64,000 bases of DNA from Sipunculus nudus (taxonomy: Eukaryota > Annelida > Sipuncula > Golfingiida > Sipunculidae): contig CM049314.1 in the NCBI GenBank assembly GCA_026874595.1, positions 79,097,300-79,161,299 on the forward strand, read 5' to 3'. Position 1 is the stretch's first letter. Each line of letters starts with the position of its first letter. The translations under genes and the position numbers were made by a program. Positions 21,267 to 32,666 of this stretch are shown here, in pieces. A model generated the notes under the pieces. It saw only the letters and a list, made by a program, of their open reading frames with translations. It did not search any database and had not been told where the DNA came from.

Positions 21267-22390
21267 GGTGTTTTCACCGTAAGCAAAGCATAAGCAAAGC
21301 GTAAGCAAACTGTAAGCAAAGGAACTGTGTCTTGATAAATCGTGTTTGCAACTATTTTCTGAAGAAATAATGTATTATTCGACATTCAGAGAATCTATTT
21401 CTGTCGAATATGGTGCAAAACTGTTGAAAAATTGAGGTAAATTATGCAAAAGGATAAAAGAATCCATAATGTCATTTTAAGAAAGTAGCGGATTTTTATA
21501 ATTGTGGTTTTGATTGAACAATTTTACCCTTAATATTTAGATTCCTGATCACTAACAGTAACCATTTTGTTGCCAGGTAAACAGTGTGTGCCCCTATGGG
21601 TCAAATTTGTGTGTATTTGTGGAAAAATGCTTAAATTGTGTGGTGTTTTCATAAGCAAATAATAAGCAAAGAATAAGCAAACTGTAAGCAAAGGAACTGT
21701 ATCTTGAACTATCCTTTTTGCATCTATTTTCTGAAGAAATAATGTATTATTCTACTTCCCGGGAATCTATTACTGTCGAAAACGGTGCAAAACTGTAGAA
21801 AAATTGAGGTAAAATATGCAAAAGGTTAACAAAAATCCACAATGTCACTCTTATAACGTTTCAGAATTTTCTATTTCTGAATTTGATTGAACAATTTTAC
21901 CCTTAATATTTAGATTCCTGATCACTAACAGGAACTATTTTGTAGCCAGGTAAACAGTCTGTGTCCCAATGGGTTATATTTGTGTGTATTTGTAGAATAA
22001 TGCTTAAATTGTGTGGTGTTTTCATCGTAAGCAAAGCATAAGCAAAGCATAAGCAAACTGTAAGCAAATGAGCTGTGTTTTAATTAATCCTTTTTGCAAC
22101 TATTTCTTGAAGAAATAATGTATTATTCTACTTCCCAGGAATCTATTTCTGTCTAATATGGTGCAAAACTGTAGAAAAATTGAGGTAAAATATGCAAAAG
22201 GGTCACTAAAATCCACAACGTTACTTTTATAAAGTATCGGAATTTTCTATTTCTGATTTTGCTTAAACGATTTTACCCTTAATTTTTAGATTCACCTTCA
22301 CTGACAGGTGCAATTATATAGCCATGGAAGCAGTCTGTGTCCCTATGGGTTATATTCGTATATATTTATAGAAAAATGCTTAAACTGTGT

Positions 22391-22765
22391 GGTGTTTTCA
22401 TCGTAAGCAAAGCATAAGCAAAGAATAAGCAAACTGTAAGCAAAGGAACTGTGTCTTCATAAATCCTTTTTGCAACTTATTTCTTAAGAAATAATGAATT
22501 ACTCTTCTTCACGGGTTTCTATTTCTGTCGAACTAGTGCAAAACTGTAGAAAAATTGAGGTAAAATATGCAAAAGGGTCACCAAAATCCACAATGTTACT
22601 TTTTTAAAGTATCAGAATTTTCTATATCTGATTTTGTTTAAACGATTTTACCCTTAATATTTAGATTCCTGATCACTAACAGAAACTATTTTGTAGCCAG
22701 GTAAACAGTCTGTGTCCCCATGGGTTATATTTGTGTGTATTTGTAGAATAATGCTTAAATTGTGT
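22391..22765 (+). repeat. Chimeric monomer H head / B tail
   Basis: H head through TCTATATCTGATTTTG, then a B tail from TAATATTTAGATTCCTG onward with CAGAAAC and GTAGAATAATGC. The switch is in the conserved TTTTACCCTTAAT block near 22640-22660. One base is lost in CGAACTAGTGC. Confidence 0.88.
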
Positions 22766-23141
22766 GGTGTTTTCATCGTAAGCAAAGCATAAGCAAAGTA
22801 TAAGCAAACTGTTAGCATATGAGCTGTGTCTTAAATATTCCTTTTTGCAACTATTTCTTGAAGAAATAATGTATTATTCTACTTCCCTGGAATCTATTTC
22901 TGTCTAATATGGTGCAAAACTGTAGAAAAATTGAGGTAAAATATGCAAAAGGGTCGCCAAAATCCACAATGTTACTTTTTTAAAGTATCAGAATTTTCTA
23001 TATATGATTTTGCTTAAACGATTTTACCCTTAATTTTTAGATTCACCTTCACTGACAGGTGCAATTATATAGCCAGGGAACCAGTCTGTGTCCCTATGGG
23101 TCATATTTGTATATATTTATAGAAAAATGCGTCAGTTTTGA
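22766..23141 (+). repeat. Chimeric monomer C head / H tail
   Basis: C head (AGCATATGAG, CTTAAATATTCC, CTGTCTAATATGG), then H from GGGTCGCCAAAATCC on, ending ATGCGTCAGTTTTGA. The switch is in the GAGGTAAAATATGC block. Confidence 0.88.
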
Positions 23142-23889
23142 GGTGTTTTCACCGTAAGCAAAGCTTAAGCAAAGCGTAAGCAAACTGTAAGCAAAGGAAC
23201 TGTGTCTTGATAAATCGTGTTTGCAACTATTTTCTGAAGAAATAATGTATTATTCGACATTCAGAGAATCTATTTCTGTCGAATATGGTGCAAAACTGTT
23301 GAAAAATTGAGGTAAAATATGCAAAAGGATAAAAGAATCCATAATGTCATTTTAAGAAAGTAGCGGATTTTTATAATTGTGGTTTTGATTGAACAATTTT
23401 ACCCTAAATATTTAGATTCCTGATCACTAACAGTAACCATTTTGTTGCCAGGTAAACAGTGTGTGCCCCTATGGGTCATATTTGTGTGTATTTGTGGAAA
23501 AATGCTTAAATTGTGTGGTGTTTTCATTAGCAAAGAATAAGCAAAGAATAAGCAAACTGTAAGCAAAGGAACTGTATCTTGAACTATCCTTTTTGCATCT
23601 ATTTTCTGAAGAAATAATGTATTATTCTACTTCCCGGGAATCTATTTCTGTCGAAAACGCTGCAAAACTGTAGAAAAATTGAGGTAAAATATGCAAAAGG
23701 TTCACAAAAATCCACAATGTCACTCTTATAACGTTTCAGAATTTTCTATTTCTGAATTTGATTGAACAATTTTACCCTTTATATTTAGATTCCTGATCAC
23801 TAACAGAAACTATTTTGTAGCCAGGTAAACAGTCTGTGTCCCCATGGGTTATATTTGTGTGTATTTGTAGAATAATGCTTAAATTGTGT

Positions 23890-24265
23890 GGTGTTTTCAT
23901 CGTAAGCAAAGCATAAGCAAAGCATAAGCAAACTGTAAGCATATGAGCTGTGTCTTCAATATTCCTTTTTGCAACTATTTCTTGAAGAAATAATGTATTA
24001 TTCTACTTCCCGGGAATCTATTTCTGTCTAATATGGTGCAAAACTGTAGAAAAATTGAGGTAAAATATGCAAAAGGGTCACTTAAATCCACAACGTTACT
24101 TTTATAAAGTATCGGAATTTTCTATTTCTGATTTTGCTTAAACGATTTTACCCTTAATTTTTAGATTCACCTTCACTGACAGGTGCAATTATATAGCCAG
24201 GGAACCAGTCTGTGTTCCTATGGGTCATATTTGTATATATTTATAGAAAAATGCGTCAGTTTTGA
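23890..24265 (+). repeat. Chimeric monomer C head / H tail
   Basis: C through AGTATCGGAATTTTC, and H-like from GCCAGGGAACCAG to the ATGCGTCAGTTTTGA end. The switch lies further right than in the monomer at 22766, so this is an independent event. Confidence 0.86.
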
Positions 24266-26140
24266 GGTGTTTTCACCGTAAGCAAAGCATAAGCAAAGCG
24301 TAAGCAAACTGTAAGCAAAGGAACTGTGTCTTGATAAATCGTGTTTGCAACTATTTTCTGAAGAAATAATGTATTATTCGACATTCAGAGAATCTATTTC
24401 TGTCGAATATGGTGCAAAACTGTTGAAAAATTGAGGTAAAATATGCAAAAGGACAAAAGAATCCATAATGTCATTTTAAGAAAGTAGCGGATTTTTATAA
24501 TTGTGGTTTTGATTGAACAATTTTACCCTTAATATTTAGATTCCTGATCACTAACAGTAACCATTTTGTTGCCAGGTAAACAGTGTGTGCCCCTATGGGT
24601 CATATTTGTGTGTATTTGTGGAAAAATGCTTAAATTGTGTGGTGTTTTCATTAGCAAATAATAAGCAAAGAATAAGCAAACTGTAAGCAAAGGAACTGTA
24701 TCTTGAACTATCCTTTTTGCATCTATTTTCTGAAGAAATAATGTATTATTCTACTTCCCGGGAATCTATTTCTGTCGAAAACGGTGCAAAACTGTAGAAA
24801 AATTGAGGTAAAATATGCAAAAGGTTCACAAAAATCCACAATGTCACTCTTATAACGTTTCAGAATTTTCTATTTCTGAATTTGATTGAACAATAATACC
24901 CTTAAGATTTAGATTCCTGATCACTAACAGAAACTATTTTGTAGCCAGGTAAACAGTCTGTGTCCCCATGGGTTATATTTGTGTGTATTTGTAGAATAAT
25001 GCTTAAATTGTGTGGTGTTTTCATCGTAAGCAAAGCATAAGCAAAGCATAAGCAAACTGTAAGCATATGAGCTGTGTCTTAAATATTCCTTTTTGCAACT
25101 ATTTCTTGAAGAAATAATGTATTATTCTACTTCCCGGGAATCTATTTCTGTCTAATATGGTGCAAAACTGTAGAAAAATTGAGGTAAAATATGCAAAAGG
25201 GTCACTAAAATCCACAACGTTACTTTTATAAAGTATCGGAATTTTCTATTTCTGATTTTGCTTAAACGATTTTACCCTTAATTTTTAGATTCACCTTCAC
25301 TGACAGGTGCAATTATATAGCCATGGAAGCAGTCTGTGTCCCTATGGGTTATATTCGTATATATTTATAGAAAAATGCTTAAACTGTGTGGTGTTTTAAT
25401 CGTAAGCAAAGCATAAGCAAAGCGTAAGCAAACTGTAAGCTAAGGAACTGTGTCTTGATAAATTGTTTTTGCAACTATTTTCTCAAGAAATAATGTATTA
25501 TTTGACATTCAGGTAATCTATTTCTGTCGAATATGGTGCAAAACTGTAGAAAAATTGAGATGAAATATGCAAAAGGATCACAAAAATCCATGATGTGACT
25601 TTAAGAAAGTAGCGGATTTTTATAATTGTGGTTTTGATTGGACAATTTTGCCCTTAATATTTAGATTCCTGATCACTAACAGGAACTATTTTTAGCCAGG
25701 TAAACAGTCTGTGCCCCTATGGGTCATATTTGTGTGTATTTGTGGAAAAATGCTTAAATTGTGTGGTGTTTTCATCGTAAGCAAAGCATAAGCAAAGAAT
25801 AAGCAAACTGTAAGCAAAGGAACTGTGTCTTCATAAATCCTTTTTGCAACTTATTTCTTCAGAAATAATGAATTACTCTTCTTCCCAAGTATCTATTTCT
25901 GTCGAACATGGTGCAAAACTGTAGAAAAATTGAGGTAAAATATGCAAAAGGGTCACCAAAATCCACAATGTTACTTTTTTAAAGTATCAGAATTTTCTAT
26001 ATCTGATTTTGCTTAAACGATTTTACCCTTAATTTTTAGATTCACCTTCACTGACAGGTGCAATTATATAGCCAGGGAACCAGTCTGTGTCCCTATGGGT
26101 CATATTTGTATATATTTATAGAAAAATGCGTCAGTTTTGA
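24266..26140 (+). repeat. First A-B-C-D-H pentamer (1875 bp)
   Basis: Monomer starts 24266, 24641, 25014, 25390, 25765. First occurrence of the right-domain HOR, with right-type C (CTTAAATATTCC), D (GTAAGCTAAGG, TTTTCTCAAG) and H (ATTTCTTCAG). B has an unusual AACAATAATACCCTTAAG; a near match to this variant reappears at 57798 and 62677. Confidence 0.92.
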
Positions 26141-26516
26141 GGTGTTTTCACCGTAAGCAAAGCATAAGCAAAGCGTAAGCAAACTGTAAGCAAAGGAACT
26201 GTGTCTTGATAAATCGTGTTTGCAACTATTTTCTGAAGAAATAATGTATTATTCGACATTCAGAGAATCTATTTCTGTCGAATATGGTGCAAAACTGTAG
26301 AAAAATTGAGGTAAAATATGCAAAAGGATTAAAAAAATCCATAATTTCGCATTATGAAAGTAGCGGATTTTTATCATTGTGGTTTTGACTGAACAATTTT
26401 ACCCATAATATTTAGATTCCTCATCACTTACAGGAACTTTTTTGTAGACAGGTAAACAGTCTGTGTCCCTATGGGTCATATTTGTGTGTATTTGTTGAAA
26501 AATGCTTAAATTGTGT
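26141..26516 (+). repeat. Divergent A monomer (376 bp)
   Basis: The head is ordinary A, but the right half departs from every other A: GGATTAAAAAAATCC, AATTTCGCATTATG, TATCATTGTGG, GACTGAAC, ACCCATAATATTTAG, CATCACTTACAGG, TTTTTTGTAGACAGG. The many private substitutions suggest an old copy that has escaped recent homogenisation or an exchange with a subfamily not otherwise in the window. Confidence 0.85.
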
Positions 26517-27412
26517 GGTGTTTTCATCGTAAGCAAAGCATAAGCAAAGAATAAGCAAACTGTAAGCAAAAGAACTGTGTCTTGATAAATCCTTTTTGCA
26601 TCTATTTTCTGAAGAAATAATGTATTATTCTACTTCCCGGGAATCTATTTCTGTCGAAAACGGTGCAAAACTGTAGAAAAATTGAGGTAAAATATGCTAA
26701 AGGTTCACAAAAATCCACAATGTCACTCTAAAACGTTTCAGAATTTACTATTTCTGAATTTGATTGAACAATTTTGCCCTTAATATTTAGATTCCTGATC
26801 ACTAACGGGAACTATTTTGTAGTCAGGTAACCAGTCTATGTCCCTATGGTTCATATTTTTGTGTATTTGTAGAAAAATGCTTAAATTGTGTGGTGTTTTC
26901 ATCGTAAGCAAAGCATAAGCAAAGAATAAGCAAACTGTAAGCAAAGGAACTGTATCTTGAACTATCCTTTTTGCAACTATTTTCTGAAGAAATAATGTAT
27001 TATTCTACTTCCCGGGAATCTATTTCTGTCGAAAACGCTGCAAAACTGTAGAAAAATTGAGGTAAAATATGCAAAAGGTTCACAAAAATCCACAATGTCA
27101 CTCTTATAACGTTTCAGAATTTTCTATTTCTGAATTTAATTGAACAATTTTACCCTTAATATTTAGATTCCTGATCACTACCAGAAACTATTTTGTAGCC
27201 AGGTAAACAGTCTGTGTCCCCATGGGTTATATTTGTGTGTATTTGTAGAATAATGCATAAATTGTGTGGTGTTTTCATCGTAAGCAAAGCATAAGCAAAG
27301 CATAAGCAAACTGTAAGCAAATGAGCTGTGTCTTAATTAATCCTTTTTGCAACTATCTGTGTCCCCATGGGTTATATTTGTGTGTATTTGTAGAATAATG
27401 CTTAAATTGTGT
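26517..27412 (+). repeat. Isolated left-domain relic F-G-truncated C2
   Basis: F at 26517, G at 26892, C2 head at 27268. Apart from these, F and G do not occur right of 20514. Variants shared with 5997-6837 identify that stretch as its nearest relative in the window. It ends at the 27356/27357 deletion joint. Confidence 0.9.
27268..27412 (+). repeat. Truncated monomer C2/B (145 bp, ~231-bp deletion)
   Basis: A C2 head (AGCAAATGAG, CTTAATTAATCC) runs to AACTAT at 27356 and is joined directly to a B-type tail beginning CTGTGTCCCC at 27357. About 231 bases are missing. Only one or two bases of shared sequence exist at the joint, so this looks like end joining or slippage rather than homologous exchange. 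Confidence 0.92.
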
Positions 27413-28914
27413 GGTGTTTTCATCGTAAGCAAAGCATAAGCAAAGCATAAGCAAACTGTAAGCATATGAGCTGTGTCTTAAATATTCCTTTTTGCAACTA
27501 TTTCTTGAAGAAATAATGTATTATTCTACTTCCCGGGAATCTATTTCTGTCTAATATGGTGCAAGACTGTAGAAAAATTGAGGTAAAATATGCAAAAGGG
27601 TCACTAAAATCCACAACGTTACTTTTATAAAGTATCGGAATTTTCTATTTCTGATTTTGCTTAAACGATTTTACCCTTAATTTTTAGATTCACCTTCACT
27701 GACAGGTGCAATTATATAGCCATGGAAGCAGTCTGTGTCCCTATGGGTTATATTCGTATATATTTATAGAAAAATGCTTAAACTGTGTGGTGTTTTAATC
27801 GTAAGCAAAGCATAAGCAAAGCGTAAGCAAACTGTAAGCTAAGGAACTGTGTCTTGATAAATTGTTTTTGCAACTATTTTTTCAAGAAATAATGTATTAT
27901 TTGACATTCAGGTAATCTATTTCTGTCGAATATGGTGCAAAACTGTAGAAAAATTGAGATGAAATATGCAAAAGGATCACAAAAATCCATGATGTGACTT
28001 TAAGAAAATAGCGGATTTTTATAATTGTGGTTTTGATTGAACAATTTTGCCCTTAATATTTAGATTCCTGATCACTAACAGGAACTATTTTTAGCCAGGT
28101 AAACAGTCTGTGCCCCTATGGGTCATATTTGTGTGAGTTTGTGGAAAAATGCTTAAATTGTGTGGTGTTTTCATCGTAAGCAAAGCATAAGCAAAGAATA
28201 AGCAAACTGTAAGCAAAGGAACTGTGTCTTCATAAATCCTTTTTGCAACTTATTTCTTCAGAAATAATGAATTACTCTTCTTCCCGGGTATCTATTTCTG
28301 TCGAACATGGTGCAAAACTGTAGAAAAATTGAGGTAAAATATGCAAAAGGGTCACCAAAATCCACAATGTTACTTTTTTAAAGTATCAGAATTTTCTATA
28401 TCTGATTTTGCTTAAACGATTTTACCCTTAATTTTTAGATTCACCTTCACTGACAGGTGCAATTATATAGCCAGGGAACCAGTCTGTGTCCCTATGGGTC
28501 ATATTTGTATATATTTATAGAAAAATGCGTCAGTTTTGAGGTGTTTTCACCGTAAGCAAAGCATAAGCAAAGCGTAAGCAAACTGTAAGCAAAGGAACTG
28601 TGTCTTGATAAATCGTGTTTGCAACTATTTTCTGAAGAAATAATGTATTATTCGACATTCAGAGAATCTATTTCTGTCGAATATGGTGCAAAACTGTTGA
28701 AAAATTGAGGTAAAATATGCAAAAGGATAAAAGAATCCATAATGTCATTTTAAGAAAGTAGCGGATTTTTATAATTGTGGTTTTGATTGAACAATTTTAC
28801 CCTTAATATTTAGATTCCTGATCACTAACAGTAACCATTTTGTTGCCAGGTAAACAGTGTGTGCCCCTATGGGTCATATTTGTGTGTATTTGTGGAAAAA
28901 TGCTTAAATTGTGT

Positions 28915-29287
28915 GGTGTTTTCATAAGCAAATAATAAGCAAAGAATAAGCAAACTGTAAGCAAAGGAACTGTATCTTGAACTATCCTTTTTGCATCTAT
29001 TTTCTGAAGAAATAATGTATTATTCTACTTCCCGGGAATCTATTTCTGTCGAAAACGGTGCAAAACTGTAGAAAAATTGAGGTAAAATATGCAAAAGGTT
29101 CACAAAAATCCACAATGTCACTCTTATAACGTTTCAGAATTTTCTATTTCTGAATTTGATTGAACAATTTTGCCCTTAATATTTAGATTCACCTTCACTG
29201 ACAGGTGCAATTATATAGCCAGGGAACCAGTCTGTGTCCCTATGGGTCATATTTGTATATATTTATAGAAAAATGCGTCAGTTTTGA
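28915..29287 (+). repeat. Chimeric monomer B head / H tail
   Basis: Long B head to TTGATTGAACAATTTTG, then CACCTTCACTGACAGGTG and the H tail from about 29180. The switch is in CCCTTAATATTTAGATTC. Confidence 0.88.
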
Positions 29288-29663
29288 GGTGTTTTCACCG
29301 TAAGCAAAGCATAAGCAAAGCGTAAGCAAACTGTAAGCAAAGGAACTGTGTCTTGATAAATCGTGTTTGCAACTATTTTCTGAAGAAATAATGTATTATT
29401 CGACATTCAGAGAATCTATTTCTGTCGAATATGGTGCAAAACTGTTGAAAAATTGAGGTAAAATATGCAAAAGGTTCACAAAAATCCACAATGTCACTCT
29501 TATAACGTTTCAGAATTTTCTATTTCTGAATTTCATTGAACAATTTTACCCTTAATATTTAGATTCCTGATCACTAACAGAAACTATTTTGTAGCCAGGT
29601 AAACAGTCTGTGTCCCCATGGGTTATATTTGTGTGTATTTGTAGAATAATGCTTAAATTGTGT
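29288..29663 (+). repeat. Chimeric monomer A head / B tail
   Basis: A head with CTGTTGAAAAATTG, changing after ATATGCAAAAGG (near 29474) to B sequence (TTCACAAAAATCC, AACGTTTCAGAATT, GTAGAATAATGC). Confidence 0.88.
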
Positions 29664-32600
29664 GGTGTTTTCATCGTAAGCAAAGCATAAGCAAAGCATA
29701 AGCAAACTGTAAGCATATGAGCTGTGTCTTAAATATTCCTTTTTGCAACTATTTCTTGAAGAAATAATGTATTATTCTACTTCCCGGGAATCTATTTCTG
29801 TCTAATATAGTGCAAGACTGTAGAAAAATTGAGGTAAAATATGCAAAAGGGTCACTAAAATCCACAACGTTACTTTTATAAAGTATCGGAATTTTCTATT
29901 TCTGATTTTGCTTAAACGATTTTACCCTTAATTTTTAGATTCACCTTCACTGACAGGTGCAATTATATAGCCATGGAAGCAGTCTGTGTCCCTATGGGTT
30001 ATATTCGTATATATTTATAGAAAAATGCTTAAACTGTGTGGTGTTTTAATCGTAAGCAAAGCATAAGCAAAGCGTAAGCAAACTGTAAGCTAAGGAACTG
30101 TGTCTTGATAAATTGTTTTTGCAACTATTTTCTCAAGAAATAATGTATTATTTGACATTCAGGTAATCTATTTCTGTCGAATATGGTGCAAAACTGTAGA
30201 AAAATTGAGCTGAAATATGCAAAAGGGTCACAAAAATCCATGATGTGACTTTAAGAAAGTAGCGGATTTTTATAATTGTGGTTTTGATTGAACAATTTTG
30301 CCCTTAATATTTAGATTCCTGATCACTAACAGGAACTATTTTTAGCCAGGTAAACAGTCTGTGCCCCTATGGGTCATATTTGTGTGTATTTGTGGAAAAA
30401 TGCTTAAATTGTGTGGTGTTTTCATCGTAAGCAAAGCATAAGCAAAGAATAAGCAAACTGTAAGCAAAGGAACTGTGTCTTCATAAATCCTTTTTGCAAC
30501 TTATTTCTTCAGAAATAATGAATTAATCTTCTTCCCGGGTATCTATTTCTGTCGAACATGGTGCAAAACTGTAGAAAAATTGAGGTTAAATAGGCAAAAG
30601 GGTCACCAAAATCCGCAATGTTACTTTTTTAAAGTATCAGAATTTTCTATATCTGATTTTGCTTAAACGATTTTACCCTTAATTTTTAGATTCACCTTCA
30701 CTGACAGGTGAAATTACATAGCCAGGGAACCAGTCTGTGTCCCTATGGGTCATATTTGTATATATTTATAGAAAAATGCGTAAGTTTTGAGGTGTTTTCA
30801 CCGTAAGCAAAGCATAAGCAAAGCGTTAGCAAACTCTAAGCAAAGGAACTTTGTCTTGATAAATCCTTTTTACATCTATTTTCTAAAGAAATAATGTATT
30901 ATTCTACTTTTCTGTAATATAGTTCTGTCGAATATTTTGTTAAACTGTAGAAAAATTGAGCTTAAATATTCAAAAGGGTCACTAAAATCCACAACATTAC
31001 TTTTATAAAGTATCAGAATTTTCTATTTCTGATTTTGCTTAAACGATTTAACCCTTAAATTTTAGATTCACCTTCACTGACACGTGCAATTATATAGTCA
31101 GGGAAGCAATCTGTGTCCCTATGGGTCATATTCGTATATATTTATAGAAAAATGCTTAAATTGTGTGGTGTTTTCATCGTAAGCAAAGCATAAGCAAAGC
31201 GTAAACAAACTGTAAGTAAAGGAACCGTGTCTTCATAAATCCTTTTTGCTAATTATTTCTAAAGAAATAATGAATTACTCTTCTTCCCGGGTATCTATTT
31301 CTGTCGAACATGGTGCAAAACTGTAGAAAAATGGAGGTAAAATATGCAAAAGGATAAAAAAATCCATGATGTGACTTTAAGAAAGTAGCGGATTTTTATA
31401 ATTGTGGTTTTGATTGAACAATTTTACCCTTAATATTTAGATTCCTGATCACTAACAGTAACCATTTTGTTGCCAGGTAAACAGTGTGTGCCCCTATGGG
31501 TCATATTTGTGTGTATTTGTGGAAAAATGCTTAAATTGTGTGGTGTTTTCATAAGCAAATAATAAGTAAAGAATAAGCAAACTGTAAGCAAAGGAACTGT
31601 ATCTTGAACTATCCTTTTTGCATCTATTTTCTGAAGAAATAATGTATTATTCTACTTCCCGGGAATCTATTTCTGTCGAAAACGGTGCAAAACTGTAGAA
31701 AAATTGAGGTAAAATATGCAAAAGGTTCACAAAAATCCACAATGACACTCTTATAACGTTTCAGAATTTTCTATTTCTGAATTTCATTGAACAATTTTAC
31801 CCTTAATATTTAGATTCCTGATCACTAACAGAAACTATTTTGTAGCCAGGTAAACAGTCTGTGTCCCCATGGGTTATATTTGTGTGTATTTGTAGAATAA
31901 TGCTTAAATTGTGTGGTGTTTTCATCGTAAGCAAAGCATAAGCAAAGCGTAAGCAAACTGTAAGCAAAGGAACTGTGTCTTGATAAATCCTTTTTGCAAC
32001 TATTTTCAGAAGAAATAATGTATTATTTGACTTTCAGGGAACCTATTTCTGTCGAATATGTTGCAAAACTGTAGAAAAAATAAGATGAAATATGGAAAAG
32101 GATCACAAAAATCCATGATGTGACTTTAAGAAAGTAGCGGATTTTTATAATTGTGGTTTTGATTGAACAATTTTACCCTTAATATTTAGATTCCTGATCA
32201 CTAACAGGAAATATTTTGTAGCCAGGTAAACAGGTTGTGTCCCTTTGGGTCATATTTGTTTGTATTTGTAGAAAAATGCTTAAATTGTGTGGTGTTTTCA
32301 TCGTAAGCAAAGCATAAGCAAAGAATAAGCAAACTGTAAGCAAAGGAACTGTGTCTTCATAAATCCTTTTTGCAACTTATTTCTTCAGAAATAATGAATT
32401 ACTCTTCTTCCCGGGTATCTATTTCTGTCGAACATGGTGCAAAACTGTAGAAAAATTGAGGTAAAATATGCAAAAGGGTCACCAAAATCCACAATGTTAC
32501 TTTTTTAAAGTATCAGAATTTTCTATATCTGATTTTGCTTAAACGATTTTACCCTTAATTTTTAGATTCACCTTCACTGACAGGTGCAATTATATAGCCA

Positions 32601-32666
32601 GGGAACCAGTCTGTGTCCCTATGGGTCATATTTGTATATATTTATAGAAAAATGCGTCAGTTTTGA

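Larger units (their letters stand above)
21267..24265 (+). repeat. Rearranged segment A2-B/G-C2-H/B-C/H-A-B-C/H
   Basis: Monomer starts 21267, 21642, 22015, 22391, 22766, 23142, 23517, 23890. Four of eight monomers are chimeras: B head with G centre (21642), H head with B tail (22391), and C heads with H tails (22766, 23890). E and F are gone, and the order begins to resemble the right-domain A-B-C-D-H with one or more units deleted. Confidence 0.88.
27413..32666 (+). repeat. Transition block C-D-H-A-B/H-A/B-C-D-H'-I-J/A-B-D2-H
   Basis: Monomer starts 27413, 27789, 28164, 28540, 28915, 29288, 29664, 30040, 30415, 30791, 31167, 31542, 31915, 32291. It mixes pentamer pieces with the H'-I-J trimer (30415-31541) and a D2 monomer (31915). 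B/H at 28915 and A/B at 29288 lie side by side; read together they amount to a pentamer with C and D deleted, followed by a joint back into B. Confidence 0.88.
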
